Source: a virus | Length of the DNA: 64,000 bases | IMG/VR virus record: IMGVR_UViG_3300032287_003317 | Span: 40,091 to 104,090 of that record | Direction: 5' to 3' (one strand) | In this document: one piece after another, positions 33,824-41,756 of the stretch | How positions within the stretch are numbered: the first letter of the stretch is position 1 | Layout of the letters: each line of letters starts with the position of its first letter | Notes under the pieces: model-generated | What the model saw: the letters and a program-made list of their open reading frames with translations, nothing else | What the model was told of the DNA's origin: nothing | The model's database searches: none | Translations under genes and position numbers: made by a program

Positions 33824-33979
33824 ATGAGCAAAAAACACTTTGTAGCAATGGCTAAAGAGATCAGTTTGATGCCTAACAAGGCAGAAGCACTAGCCACAGC
33901 GATTGCATTTTGTCGGGTTGCACAAACGGCCAACCCAAGATTTGACCAAGCCCGTTTCTTAGAAGCCTGTGGAGTTTAA
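33824..33979 (+). CDS. Small early protein (51 aa)
   Basis: MSKKHFVAMAKEISLMPNKA begins a helical product with two Cys, headed by a strong ribosome-binding site. It resembles short early proteins of T4-like phages but has no assigned role. It starts a run of nearly overlapping tiny genes ending at 34919. Confidence 0.6.
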   Translation: MSKKHFVAMAKEISLMPNKAEALATAIAFCRVAQTANPRFDQARFLEACGV

Positions 33980-33980
33980 T

Positions 33981-34256
33981 ATGATTGACATTGTAGACAT
34001 TCGTACCGCTATTGTTTCAGGTCGTTTTACCAATGCTGAATTGGATACTATACAAACGGCCATGACTTTTGCTCGTAGTCAACTTGCCAAAACCAAGATT
34101 CGTTCGTTTAACCGAGGTGCCATGGTCAAGTTTACCAGCAACCGAAATGGACAGTTTTATGTTGGTACCGTGGAAAAAGTAGGTATCAAGAATATCACAG
34201 TTCGCACCCCGGTTGGCTTGTATCGTGTTCCGGCCAATATGTTGGAGAGTGTGTAA
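33981..34256 (+). CDS. Small phage protein with KOW/SH3-like end (91 aa)
   Basis: The start at 33981 is 1 base after the upstream stop. The C-terminal half, GAMVKFTSNRNGQFYVGTVEKVGIKNITVR, reads as a small beta-barrel (KOW/SH3-like) seen in many phage proteins. A nucleic-acid or protein-binding role is possible. Confidence 0.6.
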   Translation: MIDIVDIRTAIVSGRFTNAELDTIQTAMTFARSQLAKTKIRSFNRGAMVKFTSNRNGQFYVGTVEKVGIKNITVRTPVGLYRVPANMLESV

Positions 34257-34420
34257 TGTCTAAATTCCGTGTGTACTGTAGCGAAACTGTAACCTATATG
34301 GTTGAGGTTGAAGCTGAGTCTGCCGAACAGGCCGAAGAGTTAGTAGCCAGTGGTGCAGTAGATCTCGGTGATCCAGTAGACGGTGATAATTTTGGCATTG
34401 ATCAAGTGGAGGCGGTATGA
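34256..34420 (+). CDS. Small acidic protein (54 aa)
   Basis: Begins at a TAATG overlap. FRVYCSETVTYMVEVEAESA followed by AEQAEELVASG is a beta-strand plus helix typical of short phage proteins with a YxVExxAxSxEEA pattern. Function unknown. Confidence 0.55.
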   Translation: MSKFRVYCSETVTYMVEVEAESAEQAEELVASGAVDLGDPVDGDNFGIDQVEAV

Positions 34421-34509
34421 TAATCATTGACATTGGCCTGGTCCTGATGGCTGTGGGTGGTTTTGGTCTAATTGCAAGTCTTTTGATATGGTGGAATTTA
34501 CGTGGATAA
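34417..34509 (+). CDS. Tiny membrane protein (30 aa)
   Basis: ATGA overlap with the previous gene. Almost the whole product is one membrane segment (IGLVLMAVGGFGLIASLLIWW). Confidence 0.5.
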   Translation: MIIIDIGLVLMAVGGFGLIASLLIWWNLRG

Positions 34510-34657
34510 TTTTTTAATTGAAGTAGATTACGATCCTGTTAGCGGATCTTACATGGCCTGCTATGCTAATGGGCAAAACATCCTGTTGAGTGGCAACACT
34601 TACCAAGATGCGGTGCTAGAAGCAGATTTAATTAACCCCGAGGAGTATGCATCATGA
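34502..34657 (+). CDS. Small protein with GTG start (51 aa)
   Basis: A GTG at 34502 overlaps the upstream gene end by 8 bases. The product FLIEVDYDPVSGSYMACYAN is a soluble beta-rich peptide. The chain of overlaps supports it. Confidence 0.5.
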   Translation: MDNFLIEVDYDPVSGSYMACYANGQNILLSGNTYQDAVLEADLINPEEYAS

Positions 34658-34782
34658 AATCATTTATTTTAGGTACCATTTTTGGTTTGATTTTGGCTAC
34701 TGTGGGTTTTAGTGGTATTGCTAACATTTTAGACAAAGGTGTGCAGACCGTTAAGACTCAAAGCCAGGAGTTGGCCAAATGA
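34654..34782 (+). CDS. Small membrane protein (42 aa)
   Basis: ATGA overlap. One membrane segment (FILGTIFGLILATVGFSGIA) and a helical tail ILDKGVQTVKTQSQELAK, a layout that recurs in T4-like phages. Confidence 0.6.
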   Translation: MKSFILGTIFGLILATVGFSGIANILDKGVQTVKTQSQELAK

Positions 34783-34919
34783 AAACCGTTGCTATCGTTA
34801 TTTTGGTCAGTATGCTGACCGCTTGCGGTACTGTGGCTGGTATTGGTAGCGACATCCAAAAGTCCGCAGAATGGACCCGAGACAAGATGTCTAGTACCAA
34901 ATCAGATTCTACCAAGTAA
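34779..34919 (+). CDS. Entericidin-like small lipoprotein (46 aa)
   Basis: A lipoprotein signal ends LTAC (Cys16), directly followed by GTVAGIGSDIQKSAEWTRDK, which closely follows the entericidin pattern (CNTxxGxGxDIxxxGxxI). Entericidins are tiny envelope lipoproteins tied to programmed lysis in enteric bacteria. In a phage this could help lysis or protect the envelope. ATGA overlap with the upstream gene. Confidence 0.7.
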   Translation: MKTVAIVILVSMLTACGTVAGIGSDIQKSAEWTRDKMSSTKSDSTK

Positions 34920-34946
34920 TTTGGTAAAAGGAATTTCATATTATGG

Positions 34947-34975
34947 TTGACTTTCGTTTCGAAATAATCTATAAT
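34947..34975 (+). promoter_or_regulatory. Early promoter
   Basis: TTGACT, 17 bases, TATAAT, with a 68-base leader to the ATG at 35044 (AATGGAG before it). Confidence 0.65.
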
Positions 34976-35043
34976 ATGAAATATGTTGGAGTGTGTCCAG
35001 CATAAATTGTAGTATTTTTTAACTTAAAAATGGAGTTTTACAA

Positions 35044-35361
35044 ATGGATAAATTGTTCAAAGTTGGTGGTGTTAGCAAGACTAAAGGTCAGTACAAGGTG
35101 CGTTTTGCCGGCGACATGACCCGTATCAAGATCTTGGCCAAGACTGATAGCGATATCAATCTTATGGAATTGCCTAAGGCAATGTCTAAGCCAGCATTGG
35201 TCACTTTCTTGAAGACCACGGATTTGTATGCCAATGCTGACTATCGTGCCGCTATCGATGCAGCTGATGCCAAGTACAATGGCTCTGTGAGTGCCAAGGC
35301 AACCAAAGTCAAGCCAAGTCTTGAAGCAATCAAGGCTCGTGCAGAAGCTGTAGCTGAGTAA
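35044..35361 (+). CDS. Hypothetical early protein (105 aa)
   Basis: A basic, Ala/Lys-rich soluble protein with beta-rich first half (KVGGVSKTKGQYKVRFAGDM) and helical C-terminus. The strong promoter of its own suggests high early expression. It directly precedes the structured RNA region, which may be its 3' part. No family is recognised. Confidence 0.6.
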   Translation: MDKLFKVGGVSKTKGQYKVRFAGDMTRIKILAKTDSDINLMELPKAMSKPALVTFLKTTDLYANADYRAAIDAADAKYNGSVSAKATKVKPSLEAIKARAEAVAE

Positions 35362-35365
35362 TAAT

Positions 35366-35665
35366 CCGTAAGGGCATCGTCGGGAGACGTGTTAGCCCCT
35401 TACTATACTTTAGTGCATTTACCCGAACCGATTATTCTGGTAGCAAGGCGAAAGCCGGTAAGTGTGCTAAAATATAGTTTTAAAGGACCCGCCCGGGTAA
35501 CGCTGGGCTAGTGTGACCCGCACGAAGGAGAAACGGTGGTCGTGCCCCGTGGGTGGTAGTCTTTAAACCAAAAGGCCGCTGGCAATGCGTTAACGGAACC
35601 CGTCGTGGAGTGGGTGGAGGCCGTAGCAATACGGTATAATTACCACCGGGGTTCGCAGAGCATTA
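35366..35665 (+). ncRNA. Unassigned structured RNA (about 300 nt)
   Basis: No protein gene covers this stretch, and it folds on paper into a chain of helices. GTAAGGG (35368) pairs with CCCTTAC (35397) around CGTC-GGGA-GACG. A 22-bp helix with only G-T wobbles joins 35402-35423 to 35457-35478 around GGC-GAAA-GCC. At the 3' end AATGC (35584), GAACCC (35596), GGTGG (35613) and CCGTA (35621) pair in nested order with TACGG, CCACC, GGGTTC and GCATT, closed by a GCAA loop. Several loops are GNRA tetraloops, as in tertiary-structured RNAs. I could not match it to RNase P, tmRNA, a group I intron or a tRNA. No own promoter is clear; readthrough from 34947 is likely. Confidence 0.65.
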
Positions 35666-35672
35666 CTAAATA
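35665..35672 (+). promoter_or_regulatory. Late promoter box ACTAAATA, start-proximal
   Basis: ACTAAATA ends 5 bases before the ATG at 35678 and directly follows the structured RNA. Confidence 0.45.
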
Positions 35673-35677
35673 CCATT

Positions 35678-35848
35678 ATGGAACAATCTAAAAAACCAGT
35701 CGAACAATATTACTACTCCAAAGACGAGTGGGATCGTTTGGGTTGTGGTCCATTACCGCCCGAACGTGATCGTGCCAAAAAATTAGAAGATGTCATGTCA
35801 CGAGGAAATCCCAAAACTGATGGCAAAGTGGTAAAAGGGTACAATTAA
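35678..35848 (+). CDS. Small hypothetical protein (56 aa)
   Basis: A hydrophilic product (YYYSKDEWDRLGCGPLPPER) without a recognised family. It overlaps nothing and is followed after one base by a tiny membrane gene. Confidence 0.5.
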   Translation: MEQSKKPVEQYYYSKDEWDRLGCGPLPPERDRAKKLEDVMSRGNPKTDGKVVKGYN

Positions 35849-35849
35849 G

Positions 35850-35930
35850 ATGGGTATGATAGCATTTGGTATCTTTGCAGCCATTATAATTTATCTCTTA
35901 ATCTCAGTCGACGACTGGATTGATCAATAA
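35850..35930 (+). CDS. Tiny membrane protein (26 aa)
   Basis: MGMIAFGIFAAIIIYLLISV is one membrane segment followed by an acidic end (DDWIDQ). Position right after the upstream stop supports it. Confidence 0.45.
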   Translation: MGMIAFGIFAAIIIYLLISVDDWIDQ

Positions 35931-35953
35931 AACATCTTTGCCGTACAGCAAGC

Positions 35954-35961
35954 GATAAGTA
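35954..35961 (+). promoter_or_regulatory. Late promoter variant GATAAGTA
   Basis: GATAAGTA lies 21 bases before the ATG of the SPASM enzyme, with AAGGAAG between. Same variant as at 8420 and 13470. Confidence 0.45.
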
Positions 35962-35982
35962 CTAGTACATTCAAGGAAGTTT

Positions 35983-37437
35983 ATGCTATTTGAAATTCAT
36001 GCTGAGCGTTCAGCCGCAGACAAAAAAATCTTTTATTACGATAACGAAACCAACACTTTAAAAAGTGAGGATGGTACGGTATTTGAATATCCACAGATAC
36101 ACAAACACAATTTGAAGCCATATGTTGCTTTTGATCGCGATCGTCCATTGAAGAAAAGCCGTGCGATACAGCTATTAAAGATACAGTTGGGACTCAGCTG
36201 TAATTACTCTTGCGATTACTGCTCACAGAAGTTCGTGGAACGTGCTCCAGAAACTTCAAAGAAAGACATTGACGTTTTTTTAGAAAAATTCAAAGTGCTA
36301 GAGTTTGATGAAACCCAAGGCCTCAAGATTGAGTTCTGGGGTGGAGAACCATTTGTTTACTGGAAAACACTCAAACCTTTGGCTGAAGCTATCTTGGAAA
36401 AATTCAGTGGCTGGAAACGTAAACCACAGTTCAGTGTGATTACCAATGGCAGCATACTCAATGAGGAAATAATTGATTGGCTAATGAAATTGAACTTTAC
36501 AGTATCAATCAGCCACGATGGTCCTGGACAACATGTGCGTGGACCTGATCCGTTTGCGGATCCCGAAAAGAAAAAACAGATCCTGGGATTTTATCGTCAG
36601 ATGAGCAGACTCAAAAAAGGCTTTAGCTTTAATCCCATGCTCAATGCACAAAACATCAGCAGAAAACGGATTTATGACTGGTTTGTGGAATTCACAGGAG
36701 ACCCCAATGTGTCTCTGGGCGAAGGCGGCATTGTAGACAGTTACGATGCTGATGGCATGCAAAACAGCCTGCAAACCAAACAGCAACATTTTGAATTTCG
36801 TCGCACAGCCTTTGCTGATATTTTTAGTACACAAGGACAAATTGGATTCAAGATGCAGTTGGACAAGATCGATGGATTCATTAGAAACGTGCTGGCGCAC
36901 GACGAATCCAAATTCTTAGGACAAAAGTGCGGCATGGACGACGAGCATGTGTTGGCGATCGACCTGCGTGGTAATGTGATGACTTGTCAAAACGTCAGCA
37001 GTCTAGAAACCGGCAAAAACGGAGAAAGCCATTTGGGCGGTAATTTAGACGATTATGACAACGTGGCTATCAAAACATCAACACACTGGTCAAATCGTGC
37101 TGAATGTCCCAAGTGCCCGGTACTACACCTTTGCAAAGGTGCCTGCATGTTCTTGGACAAAGAATTCTGGGATGTCAGCTGTGCCAACAGCTATTCGGAC
37201 AATGTGGCCTTGTTTGCCCTGGCTGTAGAGAAAATAACGGGTTATATTCCCACCCTGATCAAACAGGACGAGTTGCCCTTGGAACGGCAAGACGTGTTTG
37301 GTACCATATATGAACACACAGAAACTGAAAAGAAACGAGTCATACCTATCAAAATTGTCAGTGAAGTAGTTGGCGAGATCGAAGGAGTTGAAGTGTATGG
37401 TCAAAGTCGGGTGGAATCAGTCATAAATACTCAATAA
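35983..37437 (+). CDS. Radical SAM/SPASM peptide-modifying enzyme
   Basis: The radical SAM cluster motif is C73-x3-C77-x2-C80 (LSCNYSCDYCSQ), followed by FWGGEP (the GGE SAM-binding motif) and TNGS. A SPASM domain (about 310-410) has Cys in KCGMDD, MTCQNV, ECPKCPVLHLCKGAC and VSCANS, enough for two auxiliary clusters. Such enzymes crosslink, oxidise or epimerise residues in peptides and proteins (sactipeptide maturases, anSMEs). The next gene, 12 bases on, encodes a Cys-rich protein, the obvious candidate substrate. Length 484 fits. No RiPP recognition element is clear. Confidence 0.88.
   Translation: MLFEIHAERSAADKKIFYYDNETNTLKSEDGTVFEYPQIHKHNLKPYVAFDRDRPLKKSRAIQLLKIQLGLSCNYSCDYCSQKFVERAPETSKKDIDVFLEKFKVLEFDETQGLKIEFWGGEPFVYWKTLKPLAEAILEKFSGWKRKPQFSVITNGSILNEEIIDWLMKLNFTVSISHDGPGQHVRGPDPFADPEKKKQILGFYRQMSRLKKGFSFNPMLNAQNISRKRIYDWFVEFTGDPNVSLGEGGIVDSYDADGMQNSLQTKQQHFEFRRTAFADIFSTQGQIGFKMQLDKIDGFIRNVLAHDESKFLGQKCGMDDEHVLAIDLRGNVMTCQNVSSLETGKNGESHLGGNLDDYDNVAIKTSTHWSNRAECPKCPVLHLCKGACMFLDKEFWDVSCANSYSDNVALFALAVEKITGYIPTLIKQDELPLERQDVFGTIYEHTETEKKRVIPIKIVSEVVGEIEGVEVYGQSRVESVINTQ
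37422..37429 (+). promoter_or_regulatory. T4-like late promoter CATAAATA
   Basis: CATAAATACT lies 20 bases upstream of the ATG at 37450, with AAAGAGA as ribosome-binding site. It would give the Cys-rich protein its own strong late transcript. Confidence 0.5.
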
Positions 37438-37449
37438 AGAGAATTTACC

Positions 37450-38358
37450 ATGACACTACCAGCATCCGGACAAATTGCAGTTGGCGACGTCAGCACCGAA
37501 ATTGGGCAGGCTGCCACTTTCTCTACAGATTTAAATTTCCTCAATGGATTAATTCGTAGCGACCAGCGTCCGGCCAATCCCAGTATGACGGCATTTTATA
37601 ACAAAGCCTATTTCCAAAATACTGCCGATGGCGCCAACTGTGCCAATGGTAACTGTACTGCAAATTGCAACTGCGGTAACATAAATTGCACAAATTGTCT
37701 CATAACTGGTCAAATCAATTGTGGCAACTGTGACACACAGAGTTGGTTACAGAACAACTGTAACTGTGCCTGCACATATAACTGTACCAGTACAACCACA
37801 TCTTATGCCTGTAACTGTGCCTGCAACTGCTCCAAGATTATTTGTGCCAAGTTATACGACTTTGGTCTAATGAATCAAAACATCTGGGCCGCGGATCAAA
37901 TGTACGGGCAATGGCTACGCAAAAAAGATCGCCGAGTGTATCGCGGCTATGTGCGTTGGGCAAGAATTGTAACTGCCTGGATGGACGGCAAAGGACCGGT
38001 GTACATGCCCTGGATCACTGACCCAGAAAAACGTGCGGCACGACAAAAAGATCGCATCACGGACATGGCCATCAAGATTGGTACGCCATGGTCAGAACAC
38101 ATGGCCTACTTGATGGGTGCATTGCCCGAAGACAATGTTCAAGGTCGTATCTTGATGGAGATTGGTAAACCTATTTGTCGATTTGTTGACAGCTTGCCAC
38201 GTGTTGGCAAAAAGTCACGCCGCCATCGTTTGCCAACCTTGTACACCATGTGGGCGTTGTTTTATCTAAGCTATTACACCTCCTTGGCGGGTGCTGGAAT
38301 CTATTCGTTCTTTAAAGGCTTTGGTTTTAAACGTGTGGGACAAAGGGCTGCAAAATGA
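37450..38358 (+). CDS. Asn-Cys-rich virion-like protein, candidate substrate of the SPASM enzyme
   Basis: Residues 1-57 (LPASGQIAVGDVSTEIGQ... AFYNKAYF) resemble the short N-terminal module of phage structural proteins that begin with LPxSGxIS and end with a Y-rich FYG/FYNK motif. Residues 64-132 hold 17 Cys, 13 of them directly preceded by Asn (for example NCNCGNINCTNC). Residues about 135-230 are a helical domain with AADQMYGQWLRKKDRRVYRGY and TPWSEHMAYLMG, a pattern I associate with phage appendage proteins. The C-terminus (about 265-302) is basic with one hydrophobic segment. The Cys density and the flanking maturase suggest thioether or metal chemistry; the hydroxylases downstream could act on the Asn residues. 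This is inference. Confidence 0.7.
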   Translation: MTLPASGQIAVGDVSTEIGQAATFSTDLNFLNGLIRSDQRPANPSMTAFYNKAYFQNTADGANCANGNCTANCNCGNINCTNCLITGQINCGNCDTQSWLQNNCNCACTYNCTSTTTSYACNCACNCSKIICAKLYDFGLMNQNIWAADQMYGQWLRKKDRRVYRGYVRWARIVTAWMDGKGPVYMPWITDPEKRAARQKDRITDMAIKIGTPWSEHMAYLMGALPEDNVQGRILMEIGKPICRFVDSLPRVGKKSRRHRLPTLYTMWALFYLSYYTSLAGAGIYSFFKGFGFKRVGQRAAK

Positions 38359-38993
38359 CCACGGTCATTGACGAAAGTATTTTCGCCAGTAGTGTGAAAT
38401 CTTCGTTGTGGGAGTGTCCAGTGTGGCACCAAAAGACTCCGTTTACAGAATCATTTAATCAAGAGTTGTTACGAGAACTTTACGAAATTGCCAGCACGTT
38501 TGACGAAGCCTCAGGGAAAGAATCTCTATTAGATTATGATAGTCCCTGTATACAAGAATTGATTGATTTTAAGACCGAGGTAATCACTGAGGTTGTCAAT
38601 CAATACATGCCAACAACACAACGAGCTGAATTTGTTGTGTCGGGAGCCTGGCTTAATGTAAACACAGCTGGAGAACGTATAGAACTCCATGCACACCCTG
38701 ATTCGTCTATTGCCTGTAGCTACTACATACAGGGCCCAGATGTTGGTGGTGAATTTTATTATGTTGATACCGGCCGAGTCGGTGAACATCGAACTGAAAT
38801 TAAAACAATAACCCCTAAAAATGGCGACATGATATTTTTGCCATCATATGTACTACACGGAGTCAAGATGAACCTGGGGAGATGTAGAGTAAACCTGACT
38901 ACAGATTTTAAACATGACCTTACCAAGGACAGCAAAGATCGGTTGGTGTTGAAAAGTTTTATAAACAGTATGTTAAGGATTAAGGACTTATGA
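38355..38993 (+). CDS. 2OG-Fe(II) oxygenase, TIGR02466-like
   Basis: Iron ligands appear in ELHAHPDSSIACSYYI (HxH followed by the YY strand) and in FLPSYVLHGVKMNLGRCRVNLTTDF, where His and Arg would bind iron and 2-oxoglutarate. The layout matches the TIGR02466 group common in T4-like phages, and the gene at 41148 is a paralogue. It overlaps the Cys-rich gene by 4 bases (ATGA), so translation of both is coupled. Confidence 0.8.
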   Translation: MTTVIDESIFASSVKSSLWECPVWHQKTPFTESFNQELLRELYEIASTFDEASGKESLLDYDSPCIQELIDFKTEVITEVVNQYMPTTQRAEFVVSGAWLNVNTAGERIELHAHPDSSIACSYYIQGPDVGGEFYYVDTGRVGEHRTEIKTITPKNGDMIFLPSYVLHGVKMNLGRCRVNLTTDFKHDLTKDSKDRLVLKSFINSMLRIKDL

Positions 38994-39388
38994 GCGATAT
39001 TATTGTAGGCAAACAACCAGTTAACTTTGATGCTGAAGATTACAACCGGTATGTTAAGTATTTTTTAGACACCGAAGTTGGCGCCATTGTGTTCAATCTC
39101 ACTGAGGATGAACGAAACAGTTTCTTTGAGATGTGTCACCAATACCCGGTCATATTAGACAAAGTGTTTTTGCTACCCGGCGATCCTTTGATAAACTACA
39201 TCGTGTATGGCAACGAATTTTATGACGCACTAAAGAATCCGCATGACGGAATAGACTACACTCCCAGTCCTATCGTGGCACAATACCGAGAGTGGGCTCA
39301 GGCACGCAACATACCCGAGCCTGTGGACCAGGTAGTGGCAGAAGGCATAGATACCACACCCATGGTGGAGTTCCAATCACGTCTATGA
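38990..39388 (+). CDS. Hypothetical protein in modification cluster (132 aa)
   Basis: An acidic, soluble protein linked by ATGA overlaps to the oxygenases on both sides. FNLTEDERNSFFEMCHQYPVILDKVF suggests a helical fold. No family is recognised; a partner or carrier protein of the modification system is possible from position only. Confidence 0.6.
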   Translation: MSDIIVGKQPVNFDAEDYNRYVKYFLDTEVGAIVFNLTEDERNSFFEMCHQYPVILDKVFLLPGDPLINYIVYGNEFYDALKNPHDGIDYTPSPIVAQYREWAQARNIPEPVDQVVAEGIDTTPMVEFQSRL

Positions 39389-39951
39389 ATCGGTACTATA
39401 CTAAGTTAGATAGTATTAGTCCAAGCCTGTACAACAACTTTGAAAACCTGGGCGAACAACACGTTTGCGGTGGCGGATGGACCAGATACTACCGTACCAA
39501 CCTGAGCAGAAATATCCTGTTGCCAGATCACTTGAAGCAGAATTTTAATCTCAGCTACATGACATTCATTGGTGACAATGCACATCCACATGTGGATCTA
39601 GACATAGGTTGTAGAATAAACATATACCTGAGCGAAAACAACTGCCCGACTCGGTTCTTCTCTGTAAAGTCTGAAGAGTTTACCAAGCCCAAACCAGTTT
39701 CATGTGCAGAGTGTACAGTAGAGAAGTTTTGTGCTGGAGAATGTCAGTGCAGTTACAAACTCGATAATCTGGCGTTAGAAGATCAATTTGTGGCCCGCAA
39801 GCATGACATATATCTTTTAAATATTCGCAAGATACACAGCGTAGAAGGACTCAGTAAAACCAACTACAGAGAAGCCCTGTCGTTTACTACAGATCTTTCT
39901 TATGAAACAGTATACGAATCTTTACGACAATATGGTTCATTCTCGATTTAA
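39385..39951 (+). CDS. 2OG oxygenase-like protein with Cys cluster (188 aa)
   Basis: Start by ATGA overlap at 39385. HPHVDLDIGCRINIYL supplies the HxD ligand pair, and IHSVEGLSKTNYREALSFTT the distal His and Arg. A Cys cluster ECTVEKFCAGECQCSY (about 113-128) is inserted between them, unusual for this fold and able to bind a metal or be modified itself. The substrate is unknown. Confidence 0.65.
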   Translation: MNRYYTKLDSISPSLYNNFENLGEQHVCGGGWTRYYRTNLSRNILLPDHLKQNFNLSYMTFIGDNAHPHVDLDIGCRINIYLSENNCPTRFFSVKSEEFTKPKPVSCAECTVEKFCAGECQCSYKLDNLALEDQFVARKHDIYLLNIRKIHSVEGLSKTNYREALSFTTDLSYETVYESLRQYGSFSI

Positions 39952-40459
39952 AAAACTTTCTGCGTCTGCCGACATTGATTTTGAAATTCTAGATAAACGG
40001 ATAGAATTTGAATTAGATACGCATGGCAACAAAATACAGTACTTTAATGTCACTTCCAATTACGTAGACCGTTTTATCGCTTCACTTGGTGAATACAGTC
40101 GACATTTTTACACAAGTTTTGTTAACATAGAAACCTCAGTGCCGCCACATACAGATATTGTTGACCAAGTCAATATTAATTTCTACATAGAAACAGGTGA
40201 CTACCGAACCACATTTTACAAAAGCACGGAAAATGCTTCAAAGTTTACCTACGCAGATCACGGTGATGGACATGCATATCGCATAGAAGAATTAGAACCA
40301 ATAGATAGTTTTGTTGCCTATCCAGGAGATGTGTACATTTTAAACGGCAAGGTCATCCATGGAGTTGATTCTACAAATTGTTTGCCAAGAAAGTTTTTAC
40401 AAGTTTCTGCCAACGATTTAGGGTATGATCAAGTTTTAGAAATATTGAATCTATGTTGA
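39932..40459 (+). CDS. 2OG oxygenase-like protein (about 175 aa)
   Basis: HxD ligands in PPHTDIVDQVNINFYI and the distal set in VIHGVDSTNCLPRKFLQVS parallel the previous gene, so the two are probably an old tandem duplication. The start is uncertain: ATG 39932 overlaps the upstream gene by 20 bases and ATG 39902 by 50; neither has a good ribosome-binding site. It overlaps the desaturase start by 7 bases. Confidence 0.65.
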   Translation: MVHSRFKKLSASADIDFEILDKRIEFELDTHGNKIQYFNVTSNYVDRFIASLGEYSRHFYTSFVNIETSVPPHTDIVDQVNINFYIETGDYRTTFYKSTENASKFTYADHGDGHAYRIEELEPIDSFVAYPGDVYILNGKVIHGVDSTNCLPRKFLQVSANDLGYDQVLEILNLC

Positions 40460-41151
40460 TGTTGATCTATACCATTGTGACCATACACCTGGGCTGTGTG
40501 CTGGCTTCCCTGTACATGCATCGATATATGATACACAGACAATACAACCTGACTCCGCGAGTAGAAACCGCAATGAAGATCATGTATTGGATCTTGTTTG
40601 ATGTGGTCACTCGAGAGTTTGTGGTACAACATAGAAAGCATCACGAGTTCTCGGATTCATACAATGATCCTCATACTCCTAGATTTGGTTTTTGGTCTTT
40701 GTTGCGGTGCTGTCTAGTTCCAAGTTTCTTTCGATCGTATAAAATAACAGTTTCTGATCAAGAATATCATAGATACTGTGCGGAAGCATCTACCGACACC
40801 GTTATTGATCGGCATCCAAGACTGGGAGTTGTATTGTTATTGTTAATCAACATGCTGTTGTTTGGTTGGTTGGGAATTCTCGTATGGATTGTACATTTGT
40901 TTGTGGTAAATTTTTTAACAATCGCAACAATAACAGTATTTGGTCATAGCATCGGTTACAAAAATTTTGACCTAGGCGACTATACTCGTAATGTTGTTCC
41001 TGTAGGCATACTGTGTGTTGGTGAAGAACTACACAACAATCACCATAGAGACAGCAGGCTGTGTAACATGGCTGTAAATAAAAATGAATTTGATTTGGGA
41101 TTCTACTATCTGCAGATTTTAAATCGACTCAACTTGGTTCAATTCAAATGA
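40453..41151 (+). CDS. Fatty-acid desaturase, second copy
   Basis: His boxes HRYMIH (from residue 23), HRKHH (from residue 60) and HNNHH (about residue 200) lie at the same positions as in the desaturase at 12731-13465, but the membrane segments have diverged strongly. It is embedded by overlaps of 7 and 4 bases between hydroxylase genes. Either it modifies host lipids or, being part of this operon, works on another hydrophobic substrate. Confidence 0.88.
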   Translation: MLMLIYTIVTIHLGCVLASLYMHRYMIHRQYNLTPRVETAMKIMYWILFDVVTREFVVQHRKHHEFSDSYNDPHTPRFGFWSLLRCCLVPSFFRSYKITVSDQEYHRYCAEASTDTVIDRHPRLGVVLLLLINMLLFGWLGILVWIVHLFVVNFLTIATITVFGHSIGYKNFDLGDYTRNVVPVGILCVGEELHNNHHRDSRLCNMAVNKNEFDLGFYYLQILNRLNLVQFK

Positions 41152-41747
41152 AAATAACTAAAACAGACATGTGGGTGACCCCTGTGTGGGAAATACAAAC
41201 CGACTTTGACGAACAATTCAACAACGAACTACTTGACGAAATTGGCCAATATTGTGATCCTGAAGCCGACGCTGGCAACTCTAATATTTGGAACTGCGAT
41301 AGTCCCCGAGTACAAGAACTAAAAAACTACACTATCAAAATAGTCAAAGCACAGACATACGATTACATAGCACCAACTGTCAAGGAATTTGAATTCTGGC
41401 ATGCTCGTGGCTGGATAAACTATCACCGACCTGGTCAAGGTATGCCCATACATGGACATGGTAGCCCCAAGATTGCAATGACCTATTATGTTAAGGCTCC
41501 TGAAAACTGTGGTGACTTATTGCTAATAGATCCTCGCAATGGATGCGACTGGGATTCAGGAAATGATGGCGTTAACGGCACAAAGTTTAGTCGCATTCAG
41601 CCTGCAGAAGGTAAACTGGTATTCTTTCCAGGGTTTGTATTACACATGGTAGAACCCAATTGTTCCAGCCAGGCCAGGATATCCGTAACCAGTAACATGG
41701 GCACATTTGATAAAAGTGCTGCTCAAGCATTTAAAAATACACTATAA
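41148..41747 (+). CDS. 2OG-Fe(II) oxygenase, TIGR02466-like, paralogue of 38355
   Basis: PIHGHGSPKIAMTYYVKAPE carries the HxH/HxG-type ligand site and LVFFPGFVLHMVEPN...QARISVTSN the distal His and Arg. The N-terminal MWVTPVWEIQTDFDEQFNNEL matches LWECPVWHQKTPFTESFNQEL of the protein at 38355. ATGA overlap with the desaturase. Confidence 0.8.
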   Translation: MKITKTDMWVTPVWEIQTDFDEQFNNELLDEIGQYCDPEADAGNSNIWNCDSPRVQELKNYTIKIVKAQTYDYIAPTVKEFEFWHARGWINYHRPGQGMPIHGHGSPKIAMTYYVKAPENCGDLLLIDPRNGCDWDSGNDGVNGTKFSRIQPAEGKLVFFPGFVLHMVEPNCSSQARISVTSNMGTFDKSAAQAFKNTL

Positions 41748-41756
41748 GGATGTACG

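Noticed and set aside
35366-35665. RNase P RNA, group I intron or tRNA in the structured region
   Set aside because: The conserved RNase P blocks (for example the GAGGAAAGTCC-type region and ACAGAA box) are missing, no group I P7 core is seen, and no cloverleaf with a T loop fits.
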